DNA from: Symsagittifera roscoffensis
Taxonomy: Eukaryota; Xenacoelomorpha; Acoela; Convolutidae
Length of the DNA stretch: 64,000 nucleotides
Assembly (NCBI RefSeq): GCF_963678635.1
Contig: NC_087063.1
Span: 11,756,368 to 11,820,367 of the forward strand
Direction of reading: 5' to 3'
Shown in pieces: positions 46,932 to 57,259 of the stretch. The stretch's first letter is position 1. The number at the start of each line of letters is the position of its first letter. A program made the translations under genes and the position numbers. A model generated the notes under the pieces. The model did not search any database. It was not told where the DNA came from and saw only the letters and a program-made list of their open reading frames with translations.

Positions 46932-47110
46932 GTGAAATGTCTATTCTTATGTCTGTACTCAAAAATTAATTGATTTAGTTCAGTTAATATTTCCTTGTTT
47001 GTTTTCGTAAAAAGCGATTAAACGGAGAGCTATAATTTAGAAAGAGATAAAAACGAAAAGCGGCTTCGAAAAAAGCGCAAGCGGCTTTTCCATAAGCGGT
47101 CAATTCAGTG

Positions 47111-48036
47111 CTGTTGATACAATAACGTGGAAAGAAGCGTGGAAAAGCACGGATAAGTTCAATTTTGTGGTCGCGTGTTGAACAGTCAATTTGACGGATG
47201 GTTTAAAACGCAACTGAATTTATATAACGAGGAGGCTCGCAGCTCAATAGACAACAAAACCAGTTTTGTTTTCGAACATATATAACCAGGACAATTGAAG
47301 GAAACCTTCAAACTGGATACGAAGTTAATTTTACAGCTTTCAAGTTTTCAAGGACAAACATGAACAATTCCAGGCCAAAACACGGCGAATCAAATAAAAA
47401 GCTCTTCTTTACATAATATTTTCCTAAAGGTTCTTTGAGCGCGTAACTGTGCTTTTTGTACAAGAACAAGGTTCAGTCGCTTTCAATCTAGGCCATAATG
47501 AGTGGTAGAATCATATATAAGAATGAGCCCTACCACAAATAGTCGGCCAGGATATCTACCTTGTGTTGGTGTACTGTATCAAAAATCGGATTTTTTTTTA
47601 CCTTGGTAGCGTCCAGGCCCTAATATCAGCTCCAGAAGGTGTACACAGTGTAACAAGCCAATCACTGGCTGGTTAAAAGTAACAAGTATGAAAATCTACT
47701 TATCAAAAATAGATTTTCAAGTCAAAACGGCACCAGCAATTCTTCATTATTTCGTACAAAGGACAATTGCAAACGCTTTTTTAGATCTAACCGAAGATTT
47801 GTCGATTTTTGCCACTGAAAAGTGAACTTTTATGTGTAGAAGTTGTCTTGATGTCTTGATCAGGATCGTGCTTATCTCCAAACTTATCGCCACCCTTCTT
47901 TTTGAGCGTTAAACTTGTGTCGGAAATTTTCGTCCACCAGCTCCTTGCATTTGACACACAGGAATTTTCTTTTTGTCACGTTGTTGATCTTCATGAGATG
48001 ACACTTTTGATAAATGTTGACGATTTTCTTATCCTT
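47111..48036. repeat. Module B, copy 5, at the array edge
   Basis: Follows a hAT 3' end (CAATTCAGTG, one base off the TIR). It contains TATATAACGAGGAGG, ATGAACAATTCC (MNNSRPKHGESNKK), then the inverse zinc-finger's second block (FLCVKCKELVDENFRHK at about 47885-47990). It breaks off at the fold-back element. Confidence 0.5.
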
Positions 48037-48470
48037 CGCTGAAAAAAAATACAAACAATCTGAGCAAAAAACCAGATATCAGAAAAATTTGAATAGTTTC
48101 GGAAAAATTCAAATTGACGCCAACAACTTATATAATTTTCTAAAACACTTTTAATTTAAAAGTTGTTGGCGTCAATTTGAATTTTTCCGAAACTATTCGA
48201 ATTTTTCTGATGTCTGGTTTTTTGCTCAGATTGTTTGTATTTTTTTTTTTTTTTTTTTTATTAGCCCCCGGCCTGCTCAGTGCAGACCAACCGTGGGGGA
48301 GGGGGAGATGTCATCCATTTCGCCGCAGCCGGTCCCACCTTGAGGAGGCGGATGACACTGGGACCCCTCCAGCCGTGACCGAAGCGGGATTCGAACGCAT
48401 GACTCTCGTGTTGAGAGACATGTGCCTAACCCACTCGACCCACTCGACCACGGTATTTTTTTTTCAGCGA
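48037..48470. repeat. Fold-back (hairpin) element, arms about 90 bp
   Basis: Left arm 48037-48129 (GCTGAAAAAAAATACAAAC to GCCAACAACTT) is the reverse complement of 48160-48245 plus 48465-48470, with a 30-bp loop. The right arm is split by a SINE. Two single-arm relatives without the SINE lie at about 49880-49990 and 50352-50470. Confidence 0.8.
48241..48463 (-). mobile_element. tRNA-derived SINE, complete, with target duplication
   Basis: On the minus strand the element starts CCGTGGTCGAGTGGG, has a tRNA-Ser/Leu-like GTGGGTTAGGCAC and a T-arm-like GCGTTCGAATCCCGC. A GC-rich body follows, then GGGGGCTAAT and a 20-base A tail. GTATTTTTTTT flanks both sides. The homologous sites near 49967 and 50448 lack it, so the boundaries are certain. 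A bona fide tRNA gene is unlikely given the body and tail. Confidence 0.85.
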
Positions 48471-50960
48471 AATCTTGAGTTGTTTAACTAATTGACTGAT
48501 GTAAAATGTGTACTTTGGCGTCGGATTGAATCCCGCTTGGACAATTTAAATTTTATGCTGGCTGCCTTCTCTTTACTCTCCAGGATATCCTACTCGATGA
48601 GCAGTACTGCTCTTTAGGATCTCCCTCCAGGCATAATATAATGCTTTTGGCGTTGTATATGTAGCTGGTAAAGTAATTCAAATTTCAAAATTTTTTTTTT
48701 AATTTAAATTGCTCAGCTTAAAATTTTTCATTTAAATTTATACGGACTCATAATTTATATTTAAATAAATTGAAATTTAAATGAATTGTATTGAATGGAT
48801 GCTTTAATTGTATCCTAAAGGATACAGTTTTCAGAAAATTTATGTTCTGTCTACGTCCTTTTATCAATTACTGTCAATGGTCGCTTCTGTTTTCTAAATC
48901 GGTTAAGTTTAGCGTCAAACAGGGACATCTAACCGCAACAAGTATCATAAATGCTGCTAGAAATGTGTCTAGGAAACATAAATAGTAAAATATTGTCGGA
49001 AGATTTTTGAGACCGTGCTCATTATAAATTATTATTCAGTTATAATTATGATCATGTATTGGATTGATTTCTATACTTCTTTGATAGTGACACGAGTAAA
49101 TGAATTCAAATTGTATAAACTTTGGTTTTAATATGAAAGTGTTAATGAACGAAGTGATTTATCCCTTATTTAGGTCTTCAGGTTATTTGTCACGAAACAG
49201 TTTCAACATTTTTTCTTGGTCAAATATCATTTTTGAGTTTTGATTTCGGATCAAGTTAGCATCTGCCTACCCAGTTAGACCAAATTAAGATCCCCTACCC
49301 CCAGCTTTCAATTTAATTGAAATTTGCTAAGCGCTGCATGTAAACTGCTTTATTCTGATTGGCTGAAAATTTTAACTCAGAACCAAGATAACATCCTCCC
49401 CCCTAAACGATTTGGCGGGATGTTAACCTGGCCCTTGATTTCTTTTAAGTTCGTTCAAGTTTCTTTGACAAAAGGAAAGCAGATTTCATTCTCCACTAGC
49501 AGTGTTACAATGTGCCAAAAAAGCGTGATTGGATTATAATTTTGTAGATTTCCCAGCGGCATAAAGTCGTTTTATGAAAAAAAAAGAGTCAAAGAAATCT
49601 TCTTCAAATTTAAAGAGCTTCAACGTGATGTGTTTTTCGCTCCGAAATTCGAAAGTTCAAAAAGATAGTTCGTTAGCACGTTTCATCTATCTGATGGTTT
49701 TGTGTTGATTTTATAATTGATGACTTCAGATAAGCAACGATAACTTTCAAAGAAGGAGCTTGGAGTTCCAAAATTATTTGAGTTTTTTTATCAACTTTTG
49801 TATTCTGGCAGATGATTTAAGGGTAAGTAGTGATGTCCATTAAAAAAAATTGAAATGAAAATTTAAATTAAAAGTGTTTTAGAAAATTATATAAGTTGTT
49901 GGCGTCAATTTGAATTTTTCGGAAACTATTCAAATTTTTCTGATATCTGGTTTTTTGCTCAGATGTTTGTATTTTTTCAGCGAAATCTTGAGTTGTTTAA
50001 CTAATTGACTGATGTAAAATGTGTACTTTGGCGTCGGATTGAATCCCGTTTTATGAAACAAAGAGTCAAAGAAATCTTCTTCAAATTTAAAGAGCTTCAA
50101 CGTGATGTGTTTTTCGCTCCGAAATTCGAAAGTTCAAAAAGATAGTTCATTGGCACGTTTCATCTATCTGTTGGTTTTGTGTTGATTTTATAATTGATGA
50201 CTTCAGATAAGCAACGATAACTTTCAAAGAAGGAGCTTGGAGTTCCAAAATTATTTGAGTTTTTTGATCAACTTTTGTATTCTGGCAGATGATTTAAGGG
50301 TAAGTACAGTGATGTCCATTAAAAAAAATTAAAATGAAAATTTAAGTTAAAAGTGTTTGAGAAAATTATATAAGTTGTTGGCGTCAATTTGAATTTTTCC
50401 GAAACTATTCAAATTTTTTTGATATTGGTTTTTTGCTCAGATTGTTTGTATTTTTTTTCAGCGAAATCTTGAGTTGTTTAACTAATTGACTGATGTAAAA
50501 TGTGTACTTTGGCGTCGGATTGAATCCCGCTTGGACAATTTAAATTTGATGCTGGCTGTCTTCTCTTTACTCTCCAGGATATCCTACTCGATGAGCAGTA
50601 CTGCTCTTTAGGATCTCCCTCCAGGCATAATATATTGCTTATGGCGTTGTATATGTAGCTGGTAAAGTAATTCAAATTTCAAAATTTTTTTTAAATTTTA
50701 AATTGCTCAGCTTAAAGTTTTTCATTTAAATTTATACGGACTCATAATTTATATTTAAATAAATTGAAATTTAAAAATTTAAATAAATTGTATTGAATGG
50801 ATGCTTTAATTGTATCCTTGAATTCCAACTACTTTTGACTAGATGTTTTTCAATTTTTTGAAATAGTTGTTTCTAAATGAAGAGCTTAGAAATTTTCCCG
50901 ACAATTTGCAATTTAGCGGCGTTCGAATTAGAAATTTCGATTAACTTAAATAGCCATCAG
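48471..50960. repeat. Segmental and tandem duplications, no genes
   Basis: A 479-bp unit (CGTTTTATG...GAATCCCG) is repeated in tandem at 49568-50046 and 50047-50529. A 345-bp piece at about 48471-48815 (GTTGTTTAACTAATTGACTG onward) recurs at 50464-50815. AGTGATGTCCATT at 49829 and 50309 matches the terminal repeat of the MITE at 54918. No coding content is seen. Confidence 0.7.
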
Positions 50961-50961
50961 A

Positions 50962-51122
50962 ATGGGTCTGTATTTTCTAGATGTTTTGATGGCCGAATCG
51001 ATTTCTGGTAAAAAGAGAGTCAACTTCGCCATTGGCGACGAGCGACAATATCAGCAGCAGAGTGAATCACCTCAAAGAGACAATTACGCAAACGGCAAAC
51101 GACTTCATTTTGATCCCTATTC
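50962..51122 (+). CDS. SKT-like gene, first coding exon
   Basis: The ATG at 50962 has a strong context (A at -3, G at +4) and an in-frame stop upstream. A second in-frame ATG at 50989 (MAESISG) would suit a form spliced at TATTTTCTAG just before it. Codes KKRVNFAIGDERQYQQQ and ends RLHFDPYS. Donor C|GTTAGT leaves phase 2, which fits the next exon. An alternative GTGTTA donor 23 bases on would give a stop in the next exon. Confidence 0.6.
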
Positions 51123-51346
51123 GTTAGTAAATCGTGTCTCATCAGGTGTTAATGTTCGCATTTCTCCGGACACCTTCAAAAAGTTTTTTTAACGCTTGTT
51201 TGTTTCTTTTCTGCAAGTACTTACGATGCAGGGCTAAAGATTGGTCATCTAACTACAGACTAAACTATTCAAAATGATAGAGTCAGATTAAAAGTTTTCT
51301 AATCAAACTTTGATTTAGCCATTGAATTGAATATAGAGGGGTGAAC

Positions 51347-51672
51347 CAGCGGATTTAGGGGGGAGGGGGATCCCCCTTTGCACTAATTTGAGATATCCAT
51401 TTTTGGCTGATGAACCCTAAAAATTTTCTAAAGGCGCCTTTGGCGCCAATGTTTACTATTTATCAGGGGAAAGCGCGCGCCGAAAATGCGTGATTTTTTG
51501 GTCAAAAGTTTCAAAAAAGTGCCTTAAAACGCCTTTTTTGGTCTATTGTTCAAAATTTCGCGTGAAGCGCAGAAACTTTGGCCAAAACATGGTCTTTTAG
51601 TGCTATGGGAGAGCTCGGAAAATCAAAAAAAAGTTGACAATATTTTTGAAGAAAATCCTAGATCCGCCCCTG
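51347..51672. mobile_element. Short non-autonomous DNA element with CAG-GCGGAT ends
   Basis: Left end CAGCGGATTTAGGGGGG and right end CCTAGATCCGCCCCTG are imperfect inverted repeats. The core is AT-rich with the self-complementary GGCGCCTTTGGCGCC. CAGGGGCGGATC-type ends are common on animal hAT-like MITEs. I see no clean target duplication. Confidence 0.5.
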
Positions 51673-52130
51673 AATTTTGATAAAGCGCACTATGAAATTG
51701 AGTGTTCGTAGTCAAAAATATTCTTTGGAATCTTATTGAGTTGCATATCATTCGATTTGATATGCATGTCATATTATTATATCAGCTTGACAATGATAAA
51801 TTTGCCCAAGTTATCGTGCAAATGATAGGCAACCCAAGACATTAACGAATTTGAGTCTACTCGATTGGACGATTGGGTACAATTGCGATCTACCAAGTTG
51901 AGCATTTTTTAAATTGTGCTTTTGGGTTATCTTGGTGACTACGCAATTATAAATTTTCGATGCGTTGAGCCATATTCAAATTTGTTTTAATTTTTTTTTG
52001 ATGGTTAGTTAATGATTCCTGAAGGTTTTTCCGGCTAAAATTTGTCAAAAAATTTGCCGAAAAATATGCGCCGTAGGAATTCAAAAGTCCAATGGTTTGC
52101 CTAAATCAAGGCAGTGTTTCTTTGTTTTAG

Positions 52131-52243
52131 TCCTGTCATATATTCGGATGCCGCTACTATTCGGTCATCTGACACTGAAGTCTCCACTCCTATTCATAGG
52201 ACACCAACTTACCGAACAGATGCTTCCGATGATGTATACATAG
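52131..52243 (+). CDS. SKT-like gene, exon 2
   Basis: A strong acceptor (TTTCTTTGTTTTAG) opens one base that completes Ser, then PVIYSDAATIRSSDTE, STPIHRTPTYRTD and DDVYI. It ends after one base (phase 1) at GTAAGA. Ser/Thr/Asp-rich, no domain recognised. Confidence 0.6.
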
Positions 52244-52906
52244 GTAAGAGGAGAGGAGAGAAAATTGAGCTTGTAGATGTCTCATCCAGTTTTTAAACAT
52301 GACTGTAGAAAATTGTGCACGTGATGTTCTGAATGTTTCCTTGAGTTTTGTGAATTGGTACTGCCAGTTTTTAAAATCGTAATCGATATCAATTTAGCTT
52401 ATATTTGTCTATTGGTTTTTGTTGTTTGAGCGAACCATTTTGCAAACAGGGAACTTTTTAAGCAAAACAAGGAAAGCTAGTTGCTGTGCAAGTAGCACAG
52501 AATGTTCCGACAAAACTGATTTTAAGAAAAGAAGCTAAAATAAAGATTTTTTCAAAAAATTGAAAAATTATTTTTTTTTGCTTTGTTCAAATTTCTTGTT
52601 ATATTTTTTTTAGAAAAGGCGATTAAGTTATAATTGAAATGTCTGCAAAAAACTGGCCCAAAAAGACCTTTTTAGGAAACTCTTAACCAAAAACTCACGT
52701 CAAAAGCCTTTTAGCCTTTTAAGACAAATTTTAGGCTCGGTCAGCCAAAAATGTATGTCTTAAAACAGTACCAATAGGTGACCCTTTGGGTGGTCAGGGG
52801 GTCAAACTCCTGAAGAGGAGAAAGGCCACCGCCCTAAAGTCCGCTACTGGAAGTCAGCCTCTCATTAACTTTTGTCTAATTTTTTCTGAAAAAATTAAAA
52901 TTGCAG
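52244..52906. other. Intron 2
   Basis: Nothing coding. A hairpin-forming word (CTGTGCAAGTAGCACAG) with neighbours lies at 52490-52515 and recurs inverted at about 62040-62080. Confidence 0.5.
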
Positions 52907-52938
52907 ACCAGTATGACACAACTCTAGACCGCTACAAA
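52907..52938 (+). CDS. SKT-like gene, 32-nt microexon
   Basis: After ATTGCAG, two bases complete Asp, then QYDTTLDRYK to donor AAA|GTAGAC. It converts phase 1 to phase 0, exactly what the next exon needs. If it is skipped, exon 2 and the exon at 57944 would be out of frame. Support is by phase and splice sites only. Confidence 0.5.
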
Positions 52939-53264
52939 GTAGACAAAACGGACTCTACGCCATAGTTCTTTTGCAAAAAGTTTGAAGTGAATGAATGTTA
53001 TCAAATTGCCTGTTCCCAACTGCCAAGTTTTTTAGTCTGATTCATGGTGGTGGTATAATTTCTTATTTGCATGCGGTGATAAATGAATTAACCTTTCACT
53101 TTTTGGTGAGGTTTTTTAGGGATTTTATAATTAAACGGTTCGACTTTTGATTTTTGGGTGCGGCAAATCGAATAATTGCTTTCCAAAAACAAAAAGGCAT
53201 ACGATGTCATTTTTTTGTTTGACACTTTAGGTCACTTTTTTTTGATAAACTAGCCAGTTCGAGT

Positions 53265-53600
53265 TAAATCGTTTTTTCGCTTGCCATCAAATCGGAATAA
53301 CTTCTTTGGGTCAACAACTATTTTAACAAATTCACTTTATTAATTTGATAGCTTGGTAGATAATAATTTTAAATTTCGTGGCTTCTCCGAACAATTAGTC
53401 TAGAGTTAATGGCTACGCTTGGGATGGATGTGGGCATAAGTTCAAATGTGGCAAGGACCTGTTTTTTATTTCAAAAAATTTACTTTCAAAAAACTAATCC
53501 GCCAATCATTTGTCTGCGTACATTTTGTCAGCTTAGTTGTCACCTCGCCGACTTTTCTTGTACAATAAGCCATTTTTATTGTAATTGAAATCGTTTTTTG
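53265..53600 (+). mobile_element. SINE-like element, intronic
   Basis: Shares scattered blocks with 61280-61620: CGCTTGC, CGGAATA, AACAACTA, and a tail with TTTGTCTG followed by GCTTAGTTGTC. A tRNA-like head (AGTCTAGAGTTAATGGC, then AAGTTCAAAT) lies at about 53398-53450. Confidence 0.4.
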
Positions 53601-54141
53601 ATTCTTCTTTGTTTTTTGTAATTTAAGTAAATTTGACGTTGCATAATTTATTTGGCTTCAAAGCTTTATTTGGCCAATATGATTTTGGCTTATGTTTTAT
53701 CGACCTTGTGTCCGAATTCTGCATCTTTTGATTGGCAAAATTGATTTTTATCAAATCCTTTTTTGTGTTATCAGAGGAAGAAGGTTGCAAAAACTAAGAG
53801 TTTTAGAACTTCATAGTTATGTGCTCAACGAGCATTTGCCAAAATGCTGTCGGGGTGCTTGATAAATAATAAGTTCGTTCCAAGTTTTTTACAGTTAGTA
53901 CACTTGACAGGGCAACAAAAGTCTGACAAGGTCCTTTGCACCTCAAGAGCTAAATATAACTACAATTTTTCGGTGCAATGAATGTGTTTAATGAAAAACA
54001 AAGAAGAAAAAAAACTGGTTCAAAAACATATTCCAGTACGATAAACTTTGAATCTACTTGTTCTCAAATTTCACCAGAATAACTTACTTAAGATCCTGTT
54101 TTCTAGTATGTACAGTTTTCTCCTCGCCGTATCAACAGATA

Positions 54142-54739
54142 CACTAGTGGAAAAAATTGAGCGCAAGTTCAGGTTTTTACTTTCTAAAATACCTGGTTTC
54201 AATGTCCATTTTGGACAATTTTTCCTTCGAAATTTAGAGAAAGTCTTACCTTGAATGAGAGCAAAAAATCAGAGATACCCTCTATGAAACTATTAATATA
54301 TTGTTTCATTTACTCACCAATGTAATCCGGGACTGAAAATGCCAGATTTCCTCATCTGCACTATGTTTTGCATCGCAGTGAATTCTTTCTTGAATAAGCG
54401 GAGTAAAAAAGTTGTTCATGTGACGTGAAACATTCTCAACCAGGAAATTGAAATAATCAGTATGAAATCTTTAGTAAACTCGGCTGTTTCCTACTTTTTT
54501 TACCCGAAGTGAAAGACTTAGTGCAGATGAGGAAATCTGGCATTTTCAGACCCGGATTACATTGGCGAGTCATTGAAACCATAAATTGATATTTTCATAG
54601 AGAGTAGCTCTGATCATTTGCTCTCATTCTATGGAAATTTTTCTCTCAATTTTGAAGAAAAAAGTGTCCAAAATGGAAATTGAAAACAGGCATTTTAGAG
54701 AGTAAAACCTGAATTTGCGCTTAATGTTGTCCGCTAGTG
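54142..54739. mobile_element. Tc1/mariner-type fold-back MITE, TA target duplication
   Basis: Arms of about 220 bp (54142-54362 and 54520-54739) are imperfect reverse complements. Outer ends are CACTAGTGGAAAAAATTGAG and its partner CTTAATGTTGTCCGCTAGTG. Both sides are flanked by TA (54140-54141 and 54740-54741). The middle of about 155 bp does not encode a transposase. Length is 598 bp. Confidence 0.8.
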
Positions 54740-54917
54740 TAGACTCAGTCTACGTTTTTGTCTAAAGAGGTTTTTTTAAGCAATTTTAACTTTTTTTATT
54801 CCCAAGATTTTGAACAATCGATTGTTCAGTGGGAAAAACAAAAATTTCATGGGTGAGAAACTTTTCACATGGAAGGTCAAGTGGCATAGGTTCCTTGTGA
54901 GTAAGGATAAGTAGGTG

Positions 54918-55179
54918 CAGTGATTTCCATTTAAAAAAACTAAATTAACTTAAATTTTCATTTCAATTTCGAATTATTTAAATGTGAAATTATGAGCACA
55001 CTCAATTTAAAAGAAAAATTTTAATTTAAATCTTGCAATTGAAATTGAAAAAAAAATTAATTTGCTCCGTCGGTATTCGATTCGACGCCAAAGTACAGAG
55101 TTTACTCATGATAATTAATTTCACAGTTCCGCGCAAATAGATCTGCCCAAAAAAAAGCTTTTTAAAATGGACATCACTG
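54918..55179. mobile_element. MITE with CAGTGATxTCCATTT inverted ends
   Basis: Left end CAGTGATTTCCATTTAAAAA, right end TTTTTAAAATGGACATCACTG. The inside contains GATTCGACGCCAAAGTAC, the reverse complement of a word in the 48.5-50.5 kb duplications, so the two belong to one family. Target duplication is not clear. Confidence 0.6.
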
Positions 55180-57182
55180 GTGTCGGTATCCAAGAAATCT
55201 TTTTTTTCTCCGTGACTGTGTTTCTGTGATTTCTTGAATTTGTCGAGCTTTTGGTCGTTTTCAAACCAATTATTATTTAGTGCAGGATAACATGGAAAAT
55301 GAATGATGGTTCACCTCGCATTCGTATTTTCAACTTCTTCAATTAACAATTTTTATCTTAATAGTTTTCGCATATTTTTCGTATCTAAACACAGCAGCCA
55401 AATTTTGTCTGATTGTTTTTATATATGTTTTCGGAGCGATCTATTCTTTGAGATCAATGCATGCGAAAGTCAATATAAATCAAGATAACACAGTTTTTCA
55501 GACGGGCAAAGTTTTTTTTAATTATCTTTTCAGACAGCGATAAATTTTGGCGCTACATTTTCATGTCCTTCTTGATCAGTTTGGATCAGCTGCTTTAAAA
55601 TTTTAAATCCAATTTCTTTCCAGAACCGCTCAAATTGTTTTATCTTATCTATGGAGGCAAAATTAAGCAAACAGCCGTGTCATATAAACATGTGTTTGAT
55701 TCAAATCGAGGAGAAACTTGCCTTCGAGGAGAAATAGCATGAAAGCTAGATATAAACTAGGATTGTTCTGGCAATAATTACCCAGTAGTTCATTTTTAAG
55801 GTATTGAAGAAATCCACACTTCAGCAAAGTCAAACGCGGTGTCAAAATGCGCGCTAGCTTCCCAGAAAACGTATTCACTACGTATTTGTGCTGCAACCTA
55901 CCACGAAACTAACCATTTTCGTTGTTCGAAAGCTTAAGCCCGATTTGCTAAAATATACGCTGTGATAGTGTTTTAAAATAGCATATAATGATAATCCTCA
56001 AGAGTAGTTTCCTTCAGGCAGTAAAATTCTGAGTGTCTCCAAATAACTGACAACTTAGTTTTCTTGGTTATAAATGTAATGGTAATAAAATTTCTTATAT
56101 ATAACTTGATTACCTGGAAGTGAAAGTTGGTAATCAATCTCGTAGGTTTCTTTTCCTTCTGGGGTTTCATATAAGCACAGACACTCGAGACAAGACAGGA
56201 AGGTTCCTGGTTTCTTTTAAACATTCATACATTAGGGTATGGTGACTGTTCACAGATCCGATGGCACAAACGTCCGAAATTACGTAATAGTAAAGCATTC
56301 AATAAAATTATATAGGACTGCTCACCTCGTCTCGGTATCAAATTTAATAATCAGTCAGAGTAATAAAAGCAAAAAAGGTTGTCCTTTAAATTTTTTTTCA
56401 ACGAGTCAGTTGAAGTTGGCTCCAAATCAGACAACGTACCACAAATATGATTCTATTGAAACGAAATAGATAGAAGTGAGTGATTCTTTGGCATGTATTT
56501 ATTCCAGTCGTCGGTGCAAAAAAGTGAAAAACGAAAAATGAAGACCGATTCAACTTCTTTGATTTTTTTTGGAGCACGAATTATGACTGAAAGGGCTTTA
56601 ATATGCAATATCATTCTACTCGATCTGACGTCTAGGCGTGGAACTGATTTTTGGTGAGAAAGACACCCTAAGCAATAAGTCATTTGTGATGTCTGGTCAA
56701 AAAAAATTGACAAAGAACCCGGGTGATCATTTTTTCCTCTTTTTACCAGCCCGGTTTTCGAATGATTGCCCTAGTTTTCCAGCTTTCGCCTTTGTGCTCT
56801 GTCGGACTTATGCACCGCCCCATGGGTTATATACCGTAGGCTTCAGCATGACAGATTCAACAGATCCTAAGTAGTATATAAAGGAAACTTGAACAGTTTA
56901 ACTGTTTCTGATAATTCCTACAGCCTGTTAGAAATAAATTGAATAAGTTGCACTACTTGAGAAAGTTATAAAGACGCTCCTGCAGTTTTGTATTTTGAAA
57001 TATGGCCTAAATATGTGGGAGCATTCGCTAAAGTTTAGTGTGTTCTCGAATTGAAAACTGCAGTTTTGTAGCTGGGTCTGAAAATCCACGTTTGAAGACC
57101 AGATTTTAACCAACACGAAACTAAGAAGTTTGAAGGGTTAGTTGTGGTAGTGTTGAATGGTTAGTTGAGGCAACTATGTGTG

Positions 57183-57259
57183 TATAAATATCAAATCAAA
57201 CGAAAGGCAACTCATTCCGCGATTTTGCACTCTGTTGGGAATCCCAGAAAGCTAACAAG
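57183..57259 (+). promoter_or_regulatory. Possible alternative promoter and first exon
   Basis: TATAAATA at 57183, then about 70 bases to AACAAG|GTAAGT, a perfect donor at 57260. A transcript starting near 57215 would carry a short non-coding exon able to splice to the exon at 57944. There is no ATG in the short exon, so translation would start further downstream. Speculative. Confidence 0.3.

Larger units (their letters stand above)
12288..46935 (+). repeat. Tandem array of about 865-bp units, 34 exon copies
   Basis: Typical unit, in order: intron-like block (GCTAGAATAGCTCCAG to CTTCTGTTACAG, about 310 bp); a 381-bp exon; donor GTGAGTAG; about 20 bp; then a hAT 3' end of about 290 bp with AGCGG motifs, ending CAATTCACTG. 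Spacing between neighbouring ATGs is 861-867 bp. Longer gaps (before 15233, 17937, 24173, 46592) hold hAT and module B sequence. The intron blocks fall into at least two diverged subfamilies, while exon and splice sites are more alike. About half the window is this array. Confidence 0.9.

Noticed and set aside
12288-46935. CRISPR-like array
   Set aside because: Repeats are about 865 bp with exon and transposon content in animal DNA, with no short spacers.
48380-48453. Functional tRNA gene on the minus strand
   Set aside because: The arms are partly formed (CCGTG/CACGG could pair) but the T stem is mismatched, and it is continuous with a SINE body and A tail inside a target duplication.
54376-54400. 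CAGTGAATTC followed by AAGCGG as a hAT 5' terminus
   Set aside because: Only ten bases match the inverse of the hAT end, and it sits in the loop of the mariner-type MITE.
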